Shown one piece after another: positions 8,777 to 17,981 of a DNA stretch of 48,089 nt. Position numbers and translations under genes: made by a program. The stretch is from assembly GCA_018399685.1 (NCBI GenBank), contig JAGYOK010000012.1, positions 1 through 48,089 on the forward strand, in the 5' to 3' direction. The notes beneath the pieces were generated by a model. The model was not told the origin of the DNA. It saw nothing but the letters and a program-made list of their open reading frames with translations, and made no database searches. The DNA comes from Alphaproteobacteria bacterium. Its GTDB lineage: Bacteria; Pseudomonadota; Alphaproteobacteria; Micavibrionales; Micavibrionaceae. Every line of letters begins with the position of its first letter. Position 1 is the first letter of the stretch.

Positions 8777-8795
8777 AAGAACTTGGTTCTTTTTT
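8777..8795 (+). terminator. Rho-independent terminator of the polysaccharide operon
   Basis: AAGAAC (8777-8782), loop TTG, GTTCTT (8786-8791), then a T-run. It lies 25 bp after the membrane-protein stop. Its T-run overlaps the stop codon of the convergent minus-strand gene by about 2 bp. Confidence 0.6.
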
Positions 8796-9156
8796 ACTTC
8801 TTAACACCAATAATTTCCCATCTTTCGTATGAAAACGCACCGTTTGGTGTCATGCTTGACCCTTCCACATACTCAAGGTTAATCTTGTCTCCTGCTTTAA
8901 TCTTTATGGACTGTGGAATAGAGGAAGGATTGACTGTTAAGGATTCTTCTTTTTTCTCTAATGGGCATCTTCCAAAACCGCTTTGTTGATCTACAACTTT
9001 TAAAATGCGGATAACAAGAGCTCCATTTTCAGGTTTCTTTATAACAAGTGCTTCAATATTACATCCCACCCATGAGGAAGCATGAATCGAGAAAGAAAAA
9101 AAGAATAAAGTAGCACCTAAAAAGAACAACAATACAAAAAATTTTAAATTAGCCAT
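8794..9156 (-). CDS. Hypothetical secreted protein
   Basis: No family is recognised. The 120 residues start with a strong signal peptide (hydrophobic 5-24, likely cleavage after IHA at about 26). A small, probably beta-rich domain follows with two cysteines (in WVGCNIE and GRCPLEK), enough for one disulfide. A phrase like IKIKAGDKINLEYVEGSS suggests a beta-sandwich. The ATG has a GGAG box 10 nt upstream. It begins 30 bp after the recR stop on the same strand, so it may be the third gene of a lolA-recR unit. Export to the periplasm is inferred from the signal peptide. Confidence 0.6.
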   Translation of the reverse strand: MANLKFFVLLFFLGATLFFFSFSIHASSWVGCNIEALVIKKPENGALVIRILKVVDQQSGFGRCPLEKKEESLTVNPSSIPQSIKIKAGDKINLEYVEGSSMTPNGAFSYERWEIIGVKK

Positions 9157-9186
9157 TGCCGATAATCTCCATTTCCAAGTAATAAA

Positions 9187-9780
9187 TTACTTCCTAGAAT
9201 TTAAAGCAGTAACGATTGTACCATCATCAAGATAATCCAGCTCTCCGCCAACGGGTACGCCGTGTGCAAGGCGTGAAACAGTAACACCGGATGATGTAAT
9301 ATAATCGGAAATATAATGTGCGGTAGACTGCCCATCCACCGTTGCGCTCAAAGCAAGGATAACTTCCTTAACCGTTTTTGTGCCTTCACTCACACGCTCG
9401 ACAAGCCTTGCTATACGCAGCTCTTCCGGCCCTATACCATCAAGAGCGCTGAGCAACCCGCCAAGCACGTGATACTGCCCTTTATAAGCGCCAGTACGCT
9501 CTATCGCCCAGACATCGCTGACCTGTGCGACAACACAAATCTTGCTTTTATCGCGGCGTTCATCGATACAAATATGGCATGGATCTCCCATATCAAGATT
9601 GCCACAGCAAGAACAGCTCTTCACATTTTCCGCCGCATCGGCCAAAGCATTCGCCAGAGGCATCATAACGCTGCCGCGCCGCTCCAGCATATAAAGCGCA
9701 ATACGGCGAGCAGAGCGGTTCCCCAGCCCCGGCAAACCGGAAAAAAGTCGAATTACGTGCTCTAGCGGACCCTCAATCAT
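9187..9780 (-). CDS. recR: Recombination mediator RecR
   Basis: RecR acts with RecF and RecO to load RecA on SSB-coated gaps. The 197 residues match the family length (about 200). In order: a helix-hairpin-helix (GLPGLGNRSARRIA, about 15-28), a zinc finger with C56, C59, C68 and C71 (SCSCCGNLDMGDPCHIC), and a Toprim domain (ICVVAQVSDVWAIE onward, with VILALSATVDGQSTAHY). The start overlaps the lolA stop by 8 bp. The dnaX-yaaB-recR order common elsewhere is replaced here by lolA upstream. Confidence 0.95.
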   Translation of the reverse strand: MIEGPLEHVIRLFSGLPGLGNRSARRIALYMLERRGSVMMPLANALADAAENVKSCSCCGNLDMGDPCHICIDERRDKSKICVVAQVSDVWAIERTGAYKGQYHVLGGLLSALDGIGPEELRIARLVERVSEGTKTVKEVILALSATVDGQSTAHYISDYITSSGVTVSRLAHGVPVGGELDYLDDGTIVTALNSRK

Positions 9781-10420
9781 TATAAGTTGGCTTTCTGTCG
9801 GCTCTGGCCGGATCTTTATAGACGAACAGTCCGTCTTTATGTTTGATCCCGGAGGTAAGATAAAACAGTTCCACTTCGGTAATCATCCCCTGCCCATCTA
9901 CAACACGCCATTTTTTGAGAGTAAAAGGTGACTTGTCAAAAGCAAAGGTGATCGACCCTGCATCCGGCTCTTCCGCCTGTACTACCTTGATCTGCAACAG
10001 ATTATTTGCCCATTTAGCATCTTTCACAATCAAATCATCATTCAGGGAAAAATCCTTCCGCAGGAAAAAATTCGCCAATGTCGCACCAATCGGCGCATTA
10101 GTCTGCTCCTCAAGCTCTCCATCATAGAAATAAATAAATAAACCATCGGCCACAACAAAGCTCTTGCTTGGTGGATCATACTCAAAACGCAGCTTTCCCG
10201 GCCTGCTCAGGTAAAACGTGCCTACTAGCTGTTGCCCGATATGCGTTGTTTGAACAAAACGAGCCTGCGCGGTTTTCAGGTTTTTCAGATAATGCTCGGC
10301 CTTTTCAATGTCTTCAACGCTGGCCTCCCGAACTTCTATATCCGCATAAGACATACGTACACCGGCTGTCATCACAACAAACGCCAACATAACAACAACT
10401 ATTATACTTTTTATTCTCAT
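9773..10420 (-). CDS. lolA: Outer-membrane lipoprotein carrier LolA
   Basis: LolA is the periplasmic chaperone that takes lipoproteins from LolCDE to the outer membrane. I chose the ATG at 10420 (MRIKS...), 11 nt after an AAAGGA box; an ATG three codons upstream sits only 2 nt from that box. The 215-residue product has a signal peptide (hydrophobic about 4-20, SYA before DIEV). The LolA core follows with the family phrases ARFVQTTHIGQQLVGTFYLS, PGKLRFEYDPP and the closing LTSGIKHKDGLFVYKDP. A deep aliphatic cavity is expected from the family. recR follows with an 8-bp overlap. Confidence 0.9.
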   Translation of the reverse strand: MRIKSIIVVVMLAFVVMTAGVRMSYADIEVREASVEDIEKAEHYLKNLKTAQARFVQTTHIGQQLVGTFYLSRPGKLRFEYDPPSKSFVVADGLFIYFYDGELEEQTNAPIGATLANFFLRKDFSLNDDLIVKDAKWANNLLQIKVVQAEEPDAGSITFAFDKSPFTLKKWRVVDGQGMITEVELFYLTSGIKHKDGLFVYKDPARADRKPTYND

Positions 10421-10696
10421 ACTAACCATGTTCCTTTTCCATCGCTTACGAACGCAAAGCCCTAAATATCACTTATACGGTTAAGATAATACAAAACCTT
10501 CTTTATCGCCATGCCCTTATAAATTATCCAAAGTTATAAACAGCCCATTCCCGTAGTTATGCACCGCCGATATAGGATGGCTAGTATAAGGTAAATGAGT
10601 CCAGTATCAGAACCTAATGGTTTTTTATATGAACTTATGCTAGGCAGTCTATTCAGCATTATTGCTGTTCATTAATAAAACTGAGGGTAATACACC

Positions 10697-11731
10697 ATGA
10701 AAACGATGAAAGCTCTTGTTAAATCAAAAGCCGAACAAGGCCTTTGGCTTGAGGAAGTCCCAGTGCCGGAAATCAAGCACAATGAAGTCTTGATCAAAAT
10801 TATCAAAACTGCAATCTGCGGCACAGATGTACATATCTACAACTGGGATAAATGGTCCCAAAAGACTATCCCCGTTCCCATGCATATCGGGCATGAATTT
10901 GTAGGGCGCATTGAAAAAGTTGGCGAGTATGTAAAAGATTACAAGCCGGGAGATCTGGTCTCAGGTGAAGGGCACCTTGTCTGCGGCCACTGCCGAAACT
11001 GTCGTGCTGGACGTCGCCATTTATGTATGAACACCAAGGGCGTTGGTGTTAACCGCCCCGGAGCATTTGCAGAATATCTTGCTATACCGGAAGAAAATGT
11101 CTGGTCTTGCGATGAGAATATCCCGCTTGATGTGCTTGCATGTTTTGACCCCTTCGGCAACGCCACTCACACAGCCCTTTCTTTTGACGTACTTGGTGAA
11201 GATGTCCTGATTACCGGAGCCGGGCCTATCGGCTGTATGGCAGTGGCCATTGCAAAGCACGCCGGCGCCCGTAACATAGTAATCACAGACATTAACCCTT
11301 ACCGGCTTGATCTGGCAAAAAAGGCCGGAGCAACTCTTGCTTTGGATGTAAACAAGCAAACAATCGAGCAAGCCCAGAAAGATCTGGGAATGAAAGAGGG
11401 TTTTGACGTGGCCATGGAAATGTCCGGCAATCCTGCTGCACTAAATTCTATACTCAATAATATGTGCCAGGGCGGCAAGATCGCTCTTTTGGGCATCATG
11501 CCGGAAGACGCAGCAATCGACTGGAACAAAGTTGTGTTTGGTATGTATACCATCAAGGGTATTTATGGCCGGGAAATGTATGAAACATGGTATAAAATGA
11601 CCGCCATGATCCAGACCGGACTGGATATCTCTCCGCTGATTACGCATAAATTCCACTACACAGAATTCGAAAAAGGCTTCGACGTTATGCGCTCTGGCAA
11701 AAGCGGTAAGGTCATCCTTGATTGGGAATAA
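10697..11731 (+). CDS. tdh: L-threonine 3-dehydrogenase
   Basis: Oxidises L-threonine to 2-amino-3-ketobutyrate with NAD+. The 344 residues equal the family length (341 in E. coli). It is a zinc medium-chain dehydrogenase: catalytic zinc ligands C41 ([13 protein letters not shown]) and H66-E67 (GHEFVG); structural zinc cysteines C96, C99, C102 and C110 ([15 protein letters not shown]); Rossmann motif GAGPIG at 174-179. The sequence [14 protein letters not shown] follows the second Rossmann strand. A GAGGG box lies 9 nt before the ATG. kbl follows 67 bp later, making the two-step threonine-to-glycine pathway. Confidence 0.95.
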   Translation: MKTMKALVKSKAEQGLWLEEVPVPEIKHNEVLIKIIKTAICGTDVHIYNWDKWSQKTIPVPMHIGHEFVGRIEKVGEYVKDYKPGDLVSGEGHLVCGHCRNCRAGRRHLCMNTKGVGVNRPGAFAEYLAIPEENVWSCDENIPLDVLACFDPFGNATHTALSFDVLGEDVLITGAGPIGCMAVAIAKHAGARNIVITDINPYRLDLAKKAGATLALDVNKQTIEQAQKDLGMKEGFDVAMEMSGNPAALNSILNNMCQGGKIALLGIMPEDAAIDWNKVVFGMYTIKGIYGREMYETWYKMTAMIQTGLDISPLITHKFHYTEFEKGFDVMRSGKSGKVILDWE

Positions 11732-11798
11732 TTCTGGATCAACACCAATTCTGATTTAAAAAATGAGAACTGGCATAAAAAAGAAAAGGAAAAACTAT

Positions 11799-13022
11799 AT
11801 GAGTACTGATAAACTGGATCGTTCATTGGCTAAAGAAATTGAAAGCCTAAAAGAAGAAGGCCGGGCAAAATCTCCCGAGCGCATCATTGAGGCCTACATT
11901 CCGCCGGAAGGAGATCGCGGACCACGCTATAAACTCCGCGGCAGCAATCAGGAATTTATCCGCTTAAACTCTAACTCATATCTATCATTAGCCAACCATC
12001 CAAAGCTGATCGAAGCGGCAGACAAAGCTACGCATGAATTTGGCGTAGGGCCTGGCGCTGTGCGCTTCATCGACGGAACTTTCAAATATCACGATCAACT
12101 GGAAAAGCGCATTGCCGCGTTCGTTGGTAAGCCCGCAGCAAAAATCTTTAATTCGGCTTATACTTCAAACTGTGGCCTAGCTTTATCTATATCTGATAAA
12201 AATACACACTGGATCGGAGACCAGCTTAACCACAACAGCATCATTCGCGGCATGAGGATTGCCAATATCCCTAGCGGTAACAAAGGCATTTTCAAACACA
12301 ACAACATGGATGATCTACGCCGCTGCCTTGACGAAGTAACTACGGAAATGGAGCGTGTAGTCGTTATTTTCGATGGTATATTTTCCATGCGTGGCGATCA
12401 CGCCCCTATCGGTGAAATCATAGAAATCTGTAATGAATATGATAGTAAATTTAAAGACGGTGTAATTACTGTCGTTGATGATTCCCACGGCATTGGCGCC
12501 TATGGCACTACAGGACGCGGCACTCCAGATTACTGTGGTGCCCAGCCTGATATAATCATTGGGACATTTGGTAAAGCCTTCGGCGTTAATGGCGGCTATA
12601 TTGCCGGAAGCCCTACACTCATCGAAGCGGTTCGCCAAAAAGCCGACACGTACATCTACACCAATCCACTGAGTGTTGCCGACTGCACTGCTGCTGTTCA
12701 GGCCATTGATATCTGCGACAGTGATGAAGGAAAAGCATTGCTGGAAAATATCCAAAACCGTGCTAGACAATTCAGAGAAGGCCTTGAACGTCTTGGACTG
12801 GAATCCATCCCCGGCCCCCACGCCGTTGTGCCTTTAATGGTTAGAGATACCGCCAAAACACACCGTTTGGTTAAATACCTCTATGATAACGGAATACTTG
12901 TTGTCGGCTTAACATTCCCGGTTGTTCCAAAAGGCGATGAGACCATCCGCTTCCAGATCAACGCCGCCCACACGCAAAGCGATATTGACCATGTTTTGGG
13001 GCTATTAAAAAAGTTCGCATAA
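11799..13022 (+). CDS. kbl: Glycine C-acetyltransferase (2-amino-3-ketobutyrate CoA ligase)
   Basis: A PLP-dependent alpha-oxoamine synthase expected to split 2-amino-3-ketobutyrate with CoA into glycine and acetyl-CoA. From the ATG at 11799 (AAAGGA box 8 nt upstream; an earlier in-frame ATG at 11763 lacks one) it has 407 residues. Visible features: SYLSLANHPKLIEAA (60-74), the cofactor aspartate and histidine in VVDDSHGIGAYG (225-236), and the Schiff-base lysine K259 in GTFGKAFGVNGGY. The loops differ from E. coli Kbl, so it belongs to a divergent subgroup. 8-amino-7-oxononanoate synthase or 5-aminolevulinate synthase activity cannot be excluded by motif alone. The adjacency to tdh supports the Kbl assignment. 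Confidence 0.85.
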   Translation: MSTDKLDRSLAKEIESLKEEGRAKSPERIIEAYIPPEGDRGPRYKLRGSNQEFIRLNSNSYLSLANHPKLIEAADKATHEFGVGPGAVRFIDGTFKYHDQLEKRIAAFVGKPAAKIFNSAYTSNCGLALSISDKNTHWIGDQLNHNSIIRGMRIANIPSGNKGIFKHNNMDDLRRCLDEVTTEMERVVVIFDGIFSMRGDHAPIGEIIEICNEYDSKFKDGVITVVDDSHGIGAYGTTGRGTPDYCGAQPDIIIGTFGKAFGVNGGYIAGSPTLIEAVRQKADTYIYTNPLSVADCTAAVQAIDICDSDEGKALLENIQNRARQFREGLERLGLESIPGPHAVVPLMVRDTAKTHRLVKYLYDNGILVVGLTFPVVPKGDETIRFQINAAHTQSDIDHVLGLLKKFA

Positions 13023-13047
13023 CACAGCTCTTAAGGTCCAATACATT

Positions 13048-13083
13048 AAAACCCGCAGCTATTTGTGTTGCGGGTTTATTTTA
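13048..13083 (+). terminator. Terminator after tdh-kbl
   Basis: AAACCCGCA (13049-13057) pairs perfectly with TGCGGGTTT (13069-13077), followed by TATTTTAT. The 11-nt loop is AT-rich. An A-rich flank on the left means it may also serve the convergent ftsK transcript. Confidence 0.8.
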
Positions 13084-13136
13084 TGTGTATCGAAAAACGC
13101 AACATATACAAAGTTAACGACAGCTTATCCATAAGC

Positions 13137-15701
13137 CTATGCACCGCTGTGATCGCTGACAAGGATCTGGCGTTTACCAGCGCCATTAGCTGGCGAGATA
13201 ACGCCTTGACGCTCCATCTCCTCAACAATACGCGCCGCACGGTTATACCCGATTTGCAGGTGTCTTTGGATAAAGCTTGTGGATACTTTACCCTCACGCG
13301 TAATAATAGCCACAGCCTTGTCATAGAGTTCGTCAATCTGATCTCCGCCATTTCCGCTACCGCCGCCAAACATTGCGTTCATCACTTCGCTTCCGCCAAA
13401 CCCATCATCTTCATTGGTCACATCATCAAGATAGGAAGGAGAGCCTTGAGAGCGTAAAAAGTCCGCAACCTTCTTCACATCCTCATCAGAAATAAACGGC
13501 CCGTGAACACGCGTAATCCGCCCTCCCGGAGCCATATAAAGCATATCCCCCATTCCAAGAAGCTGCTCCGCTCCAGAGTCGCCTAAAATAGTGCGGGAAT
13601 CGATCTTGGAGGTCACCTGAAAAGAAATACGAGTTGGAAAGTTAGCTTTAACAACACCGGTAATCACATCCACAGACGGGCGCTGCGTCGCCATAATCAA
13701 ATGCAAGCCAGCCGCGCGCGCCATCTGGGCAAGCCGCTGAATAGCATTCTCGACATCTTTACCGGCCACCAGCATCAAATCGGCAAACTCATCGACTACA
13801 ATCACGATATATGGCAATTCTTCCAACACCATTTCACGATCTTCAAAAGTCGGCTTTCCGGTTTCGGGATCAAAGCCGGTCTGCGCCTTGTTCATAATCT
13901 TCTCGCCCTTCTTAATGGCGGCGCGAATGCGTTGATTATAGCCCTCGATATTACGCACACCGAGCTTGGACATATTGCGATAGCGGTTTTCCATCTCATG
14001 CACTGCCCATTTCAAAGCCACCACCGCCTTGCCCGGCTCTGTCACCACTGGCGAAAGGAGATGCGGAATATCATCATAAACCGACAGTTCCAGCATTTTC
14101 GGATCAATCATGATAAAGCGGCACTTTTCTGGCGACAGACGATATAATAGCGACATAATCATTGTGTTAATCGCCACAGATTTACCAGAGCCTGTAGTCC
14201 CCGCAACCAGCAAGTGCGGCATTTTTGACAAATCGGCAAGCACAGGCTGACCGCCAATATCCTTCCCTAAAACCAATGGCAGCTTGGCAGATGTCTTCTC
14301 ATAAAGACGGGATACCAGCATTTCCTTCATATACACGGTCTGGCGCGTCTTGTTCGGCAATTCAATACCAATCACGTTGCGTCCGGGAACGACTGCACAA
14401 CGCACAGATATAGCAGACATAGAGCGCGCAATATCATCGCTCAAAGATATAACCCGCGCTGTCTTGATTCCAGGGGCGGGCTCCAGCTCATACAGCGTGA
14501 CCACAGGCCCCGGATGGATGCTTACAATCTCGCCACGGATATTGAAATCTTCCAGCACATTGCGCAAAAGCTCTGCATTACGGCGCAACGCCTCCTCATT
14601 TAACTGCAACCCTTTAACCTCAGGGGGGACTTCCTGAATCATGGAAACAGAAGGCAGCTCCCATTCGCCATCCGCATCCGTAAGAGGAAAACGTTGTTGC
14701 GACGTGTCTTTTGCGTTCCTGGCTTTCTGCGCAGCATTAGCAGGCTTAACCACAGGAATGCTTCCACTTTGAATAAGGGAATCAGCGCCCGCAGGCTCCC
14801 CGGAATTCACATCCTTATCAGCAACCTTCCTTGGCAAACGAATAGCTTTCGGGCGCTCCATACGTGTCCTTGCCATACCGGCTTGCTCGGCTTTCCATGC
14901 TTCCTCGCGTTCTTCAACCGCCCGCGCGCGCTCTTCCTTCATCGCCTGCAATTTATCGGCAATACCAAGGCGCAGCGGCTCCGGCGCATATTCTTCGGAG
15001 TTATAACGTTTAACCCAGCTATAAAAACCATGGATCATGGAAAGAACAGCCGCAACGATGGAATAAACAATTACCTTAATACGGAACCACACCGAAGCAA
15101 TTTCATAACCGCGTACCGCCGCCCCATAAGCCAGAAATCCAACAGCAATCACCCCGCCCGCAGTTCGTAAAATCATCCCTGCATGAGGCACGCCTTCAAG
15201 CATCGGCTCCAAAAAGCCAAAAACCAAAGCCCCCGCCGCGCTATCAACTCCATATGCCAGCCCCATATCACTCATCCATGCAGGTGCACTGACAAGCGCC
15301 ACCCCCCCAAACAGAGCCGCAAGCAACGTCGAGGCAATGCGTAATGCTATCGGACGAATAGACTGGCGCTTGAACACTCGCGCGCCCCACACCAGCAAAA
15401 CAAGCGCCGGAATAAATGCCGCCAGCCCCAAAGTCTGCAACATCACGTCGGCGGCGAGCGCTCCTGCTTCTCCGCCATAATTATGAATATTATCAACCGC
15501 AACATCCGAAGCCGTATTCCATGACGGGTCGGCCTTGTCATAACTTATCAATGCCGCAAAAAGAGCCGCTCCCAGACCAAGTACAACGAGCGCAACAATA
15601 TCCACCAGCCTGCGGGCAATAAACACTTGCAGCGCTTCGGGCAGAAAAGAAGAGATTGTTTTAGATTTGCGTGATCTTTTTATTTTACGCGAGCGAGCCA
15701 T
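13137..15701 (-). CDS. ftsK: DNA translocase FtsK
   Basis: A septal ATPase that pumps DNA during chromosome segregation and couples dimer resolution to division. The 854 residues hold an N-terminal membrane domain with several helices (within about 30-220), a short linker (about 230-350, charged, with alanine and arginine runs), and the motor. Walker A is [17 protein letters not shown], followed by [19 protein letters not shown]; Walker B is [27 protein letters not shown] follows. The C-terminal winged-helix gamma domain ([20 protein letters not shown]...[16 protein letters not shown]) reads polarity sequences. The linker is much shorter than in E. coli (1329 residues total) and typical of SpoIIIE-length alphaproteobacterial FtsK. 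An AGGA box lies 5 nt before the ATG. Confidence 0.96.
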   Translation of the reverse strand: MARSRKIKRSRKSKTISSFLPEALQVFIARRLVDIVALVVLGLGAALFAALISYDKADPSWNTASDVAVDNIHNYGGEAGALAADVMLQTLGLAAFIPALVLLVWGARVFKRQSIRPIALRIASTLLAALFGGVALVSAPAWMSDMGLAYGVDSAAGALVFGFLEPMLEGVPHAGMILRTAGGVIAVGFLAYGAAVRGYEIASVWFRIKVIVYSIVAAVLSMIHGFYSWVKRYNSEEYAPEPLRLGIADKLQAMKEERARAVEEREEAWKAEQAGMARTRMERPKAIRLPRKVADKDVNSGEPAGADSLIQSGSIPVVKPANAAQKARNAKDTSQQRFPLTDADGEWELPSVSMIQEVPPEVKGLQLNEEALRRNAELLRNVLEDFNIRGEIVSIHPGPVVTLYELEPAPGIKTARVISLSDDIARSMSAISVRCAVVPGRNVIGIELPNKTRQTVYMKEMLVSRLYEKTSAKLPLVLGKDIGGQPVLADLSKMPHLLVAGTTGSGKSVAINTMIMSLLYRLSPEKCRFIMIDPKMLELSVYDDIPHLLSPVVTEPGKAVVALKWAVHEMENRYRNMSKLGVRNIEGYNQRIRAAIKKGEKIMNKAQTGFDPETGKPTFEDREMVLEELPYIVIVVDEFADLMLVAGKDVENAIQRLAQMARAAGLHLIMATQRPSVDVITGVVKANFPTRISFQVTSKIDSRTILGDSGAEQLLGMGDMLYMAPGGRITRVHGPFISDEDVKKVADFLRSQGSPSYLDDVTNEDDGFGGSEVMNAMFGGGSGNGGDQIDELYDKAVAIITREGKVSTSFIQRHLQIGYNRAARIVEEMERQGVISPANGAGKRQILVSDHSGA

Positions 15702-16058
15702 ATACGTCCTAGCCTTTGTGGATAATTTTGCGGATAATTTTAAAGTTAAAAACAGAAAGTCTGCATCAAAGAATTATACCAAATGCACACAAACCAGCAC
15801 CCGCAAGGGCTTGCGGCACAAGGTTCGACTGAAAGTATAACCTGTTTTACACATAAAACTCAACACAAACACCTTACATGTCTTTGCATGCTCTGTGGGG
15901 AATTTATAACAGCCCGCACAAATCCTGCTTAAAAATCGAAAAAATAAAGAATTTATTAAGATTCGTTAACCATTTCTTAATAATTTTAATTGTACTCTTT
16001 TAGTCATAATTCATTGCGTAAAACAGCTTGAGTATCAATGTTAAGGAGGTGAGCCGCT
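15702..16058. other. Intergenic region between ftsK and a small gene
   Basis: This 357-bp AT-rich gap separates divergent genes and should hold both promoters. A perfect inverted repeat CCGCAAG/CTTGCGG lies at 15801-15816. A CtrA-type site is at 15966-15980. Two GGATAATTTT repeats (about 15719-15739) lie just upstream of ftsK. I see no ORF or RNA gene in it. Confidence 0.6.
15966..15980 (+). promoter_or_regulatory. Putative CtrA-binding site (TTAA-N7-TTAA)
   Basis: TTAACCATTTCTTAA matches the full CtrA consensus TTAA-N7-TTAA, including the frequent CCAT after the first half-site. It lies about 80 bp before the start of the small plus-strand gene at 16059, a normal position for activation. 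CtrA is the alphaproteobacterial cell-cycle and motility regulator; binding here is inferred. Confidence 0.5.
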
Positions 16059-16406
16059 ATGTTTTGCTTTATTAAAAAACTGTTTGGCCTGCAACCATCT
16101 TTACCTTGTGCTGATATAAAGTCCGCAGAAAAAGCGGCCAGATACGCTGTTTATATCTATTACCCGGAATCAAATAAAAGCAGCGGAGCGCAGTGGCGCA
16201 AGGTCGGCGCTACCCGCAATGGCAAACGCGCCATGAAGCAGGCACAACTCCTGCACAAAAAACAACAATACCAAAAAGTAGAGGTTAAGAAATGTTCTTA
16301 TTTCGAAAATAAGAGCCTTAACTACTGCAAGACAATTCGCGTTTACAACAAAAAAGAACCCTCGCCCATAGAAAAATACATGCGCGGCCTGTCTGTTTCT
16401 TCTTAG
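16059..16406 (+). CDS. Hypothetical small basic protein
   Basis: No family is recognised. The 115 residues are very lysine-rich (predicted strongly basic), with a short hydrophobic start (MFCFIKKLFGLQ), a tyrosine-rich strand (YAVYIYYPES, about 29-38) and a helix KRAMKQAQLLHKKQQYQ (about 56-72). No clear signal peptide or membrane helix is seen. The start is secure: an exceptionally strong AAGGAGGTGAGCC box stands directly ahead of the ATG. A CtrA-type site lies upstream. Nucleic-acid binding is possible from the charge but not shown. The next gene is convergent, 24 bp away. Confidence 0.6.
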   Translation: MFCFIKKLFGLQPSLPCADIKSAEKAARYAVYIYYPESNKSSGAQWRKVGATRNGKRAMKQAQLLHKKQQYQKVEVKKCSYFENKSLNYCKTIRVYNKKEPSPIEKYMRGLSVSS

Positions 16407-16430
16407 AATCAAGAGCTTAAAGATAATGGT

Positions 16431-16769
16431 CTAATCAAGGATTCCTAAAGGATCGTCCGCAACCAGCTTACCCATTTGTTCGTAAACATTGGCGTTTTCT
16501 TCCATTTGCTCTTTGATTGGCTCATTTTGCTGTGCCAGTGACCTGAAGAAACCGGCTGCATCCGCCAGCAGACGCCCTGCCAGTTCGGAATGAGAAGTAT
16601 CTTCCAGACGGCCTTGTGGCTCGTTCACAATCAAATCGGCCATCTGTTCAAATACAATGGCGTTTTCGCTCATTTGATCTTTGATCTCTTCGTTTTGTTC
16701 CGCAAGAGTACGGAAAAACGTCGCGGCATCGGCAAGAAGTTTACTGGCAAGTTCGGCATGCGTTGGCAT
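16431..16769 (-). CDS. Hypothetical protein made of two 56-residue repeats
   Basis: The 112 residues are a tandem duplication. Unit 1 (residues 4-53) and unit 2 (60-109) share HxELAxxLLADAAxFF, then RxLAxQNExI, QMxENAxV and EQM in the same spacing, with about two thirds identity. Each unit is predicted to be mostly alpha-helical, with acidic residues and paired phenylalanines, so a helical-bundle repeat is likely. There is no signal peptide, cysteine or catalytic motif. The family is not recognised. An AAGGA box lies 10 nt before the ATG. It is on the same strand as pheA but more than 200 bp downstream of it. Confidence 0.65.
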   Translation of the reverse strand: MPTHAELASKLLADAATFFRTLAEQNEEIKDQMSENAIVFEQMADLIVNEPQGRLEDTSHSELAGRLLADAAGFFRSLAQQNEPIKEQMEENANVYEQMGKLVADDPLGILD

Positions 16770-16995
16770 TTCAAAGTGTTCCTTTTAGTATTTTTTCCCA
16801 AATCAAATTCTGAATTGATAATAACAACAATTCATTATTAAAGCACACCCTAGCACATACCATACGCGCCTAGGCAAGCCCTAATTTCATAATTTAAGCA
16901 AACAAACCTTGTGGATTGCCGTATCTTTCTATTCTTCATTGCGCCTTCCTTTGTCATTGCTCCCCTTGCCTGAAACATGGATCGCCATATCAGGC

Positions 16996-17865
16996 CTAAC
17001 CCTGCGTCATGTTTTTAAAACGGAAGGGAGCAGCCTTATATGCGCCGAGCACCTTAACATCTTTAGCAAAAAAGCTCAGCTCTTCCAGCGCATTTTTAAA
17101 AGCCACGCTTTCCGGGTGTCCTTCAACATCACAGAAAAAGCGCGCCGCCTGAAAATTCTCGTCAACATAGGATTCAAGTTTTGTCAAACTCAGCCCATTA
17201 GTCGCAAACCCGCCCAGAGCCTTATACAAAGCCGCAGGAATATTTCTTATTTCAAACAAAAGGCTGGTTACGACGTTGGGTTCGTCAATATGCGGGAAGT
17301 GAGGCTCCTTGCATAATACCAAAAAGCGAGTCGTGTTATGACTGCGGTCTTCAACCCCGCGCTCGATGATTTCAAGGCCATAAAGCTTTGCCGCCAGCTC
17401 CGAAGCAATCGCGGCATGTGCAGGATTTTTAACTTGAGAAACCTCTTTGGCCGCTCCGGCTGTGTCATCGTGAATATGGGATTGGACATTAAGTTTTTTC
17501 AAGAATTTCCGACATTGCGGAATGGCATGTACGTGCGAGTGTACGTGTCTGATATCCTCAACCTTTGTTCCCGGAACGCCAAGCAACATATGGTGTATAG
17601 CTTCAAAATGCTCGCCGATAATGTACAAATCCCCCTGAGGCATCAAGTGGTGTACGTCTGCCACACGTCCGGCGATTGTGTTATCAACCGGAATCATCGC
17701 AAGGTCGGCACTCCCTTCTAAAACGCTGTTAAAAGCCTGATCGAACGAATCACACGAAATTGTTTCAAAATCGGGAAAAGCCGCGCGGCAGGCCATATCC
17801 GAGTACGCACCCTGTACGCCCTGAAAAGCTATTTTCTTATAATTGTGTGATATGTGCGAGATCAT
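16996..17865 (-). CDS. pheA: Prephenate dehydratase with ACT domain
   Basis: Converts prephenate to phenylpyruvate in phenylalanine synthesis. The start used is ATG 17865 (MISHIS...), with a GGAG box 5 nt upstream; a longer frame from 17925 has no box. The 289 residues are of monofunctional type, with no chorismate mutase domain. The dehydratase region opens with AFQGVQGAYSDMACR (about 13-27), includes PVDNTIAGRV and ends with the catalytic TRF in HNTTRFLVL. The regulatory ACT domain follows, with NGLSLTKLESY replacing the usual GINLTKIESRP, and the phenylalanine-binding phrase VSLLFEIRNIPAALYKALGGF corresponding to the GALV motif region. Feedback inhibition by phenylalanine is expected. Confidence 0.92.
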   Translation of the reverse strand: MISHISHNYKKIAFQGVQGAYSDMACRAAFPDFETISCDSFDQAFNSVLEGSADLAMIPVDNTIAGRVADVHHLMPQGDLYIIGEHFEAIHHMLLGVPGTKVEDIRHVHSHVHAIPQCRKFLKKLNVQSHIHDDTAGAAKEVSQVKNPAHAAIASELAAKLYGLEIIERGVEDRSHNTTRFLVLCKEPHFPHIDEPNVVTSLLFEIRNIPAALYKALGGFATNGLSLTKLESYVDENFQAARFFCDVEGHPESVAFKNALEELSFFAKDVKVLGAYKAAPFRFKNMTQG

Positions 17866-17981
17866 GCTTGCTCCAGTAAATCGTTTGTATTTCTTATCTT
17901 GCAGTGCAAAAATACATACTATCAAGCAAGGATATATGCAAATAAAAGTTCGAAATCATGTCTAAAGTCAGAACCTGTTAA

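Noticed and set aside
12315-12821. 168-residue minus-strand open frame inside kbl
   Set aside because: Shadow of kbl; no ribosome-binding site and no recognisable motif.
16968-16995. Hairpin GCCTGA/TCAGGC as pheA terminator
   Set aside because: The stem is interrupted and no T-run follows on the minus strand; it remains a weak structure only.
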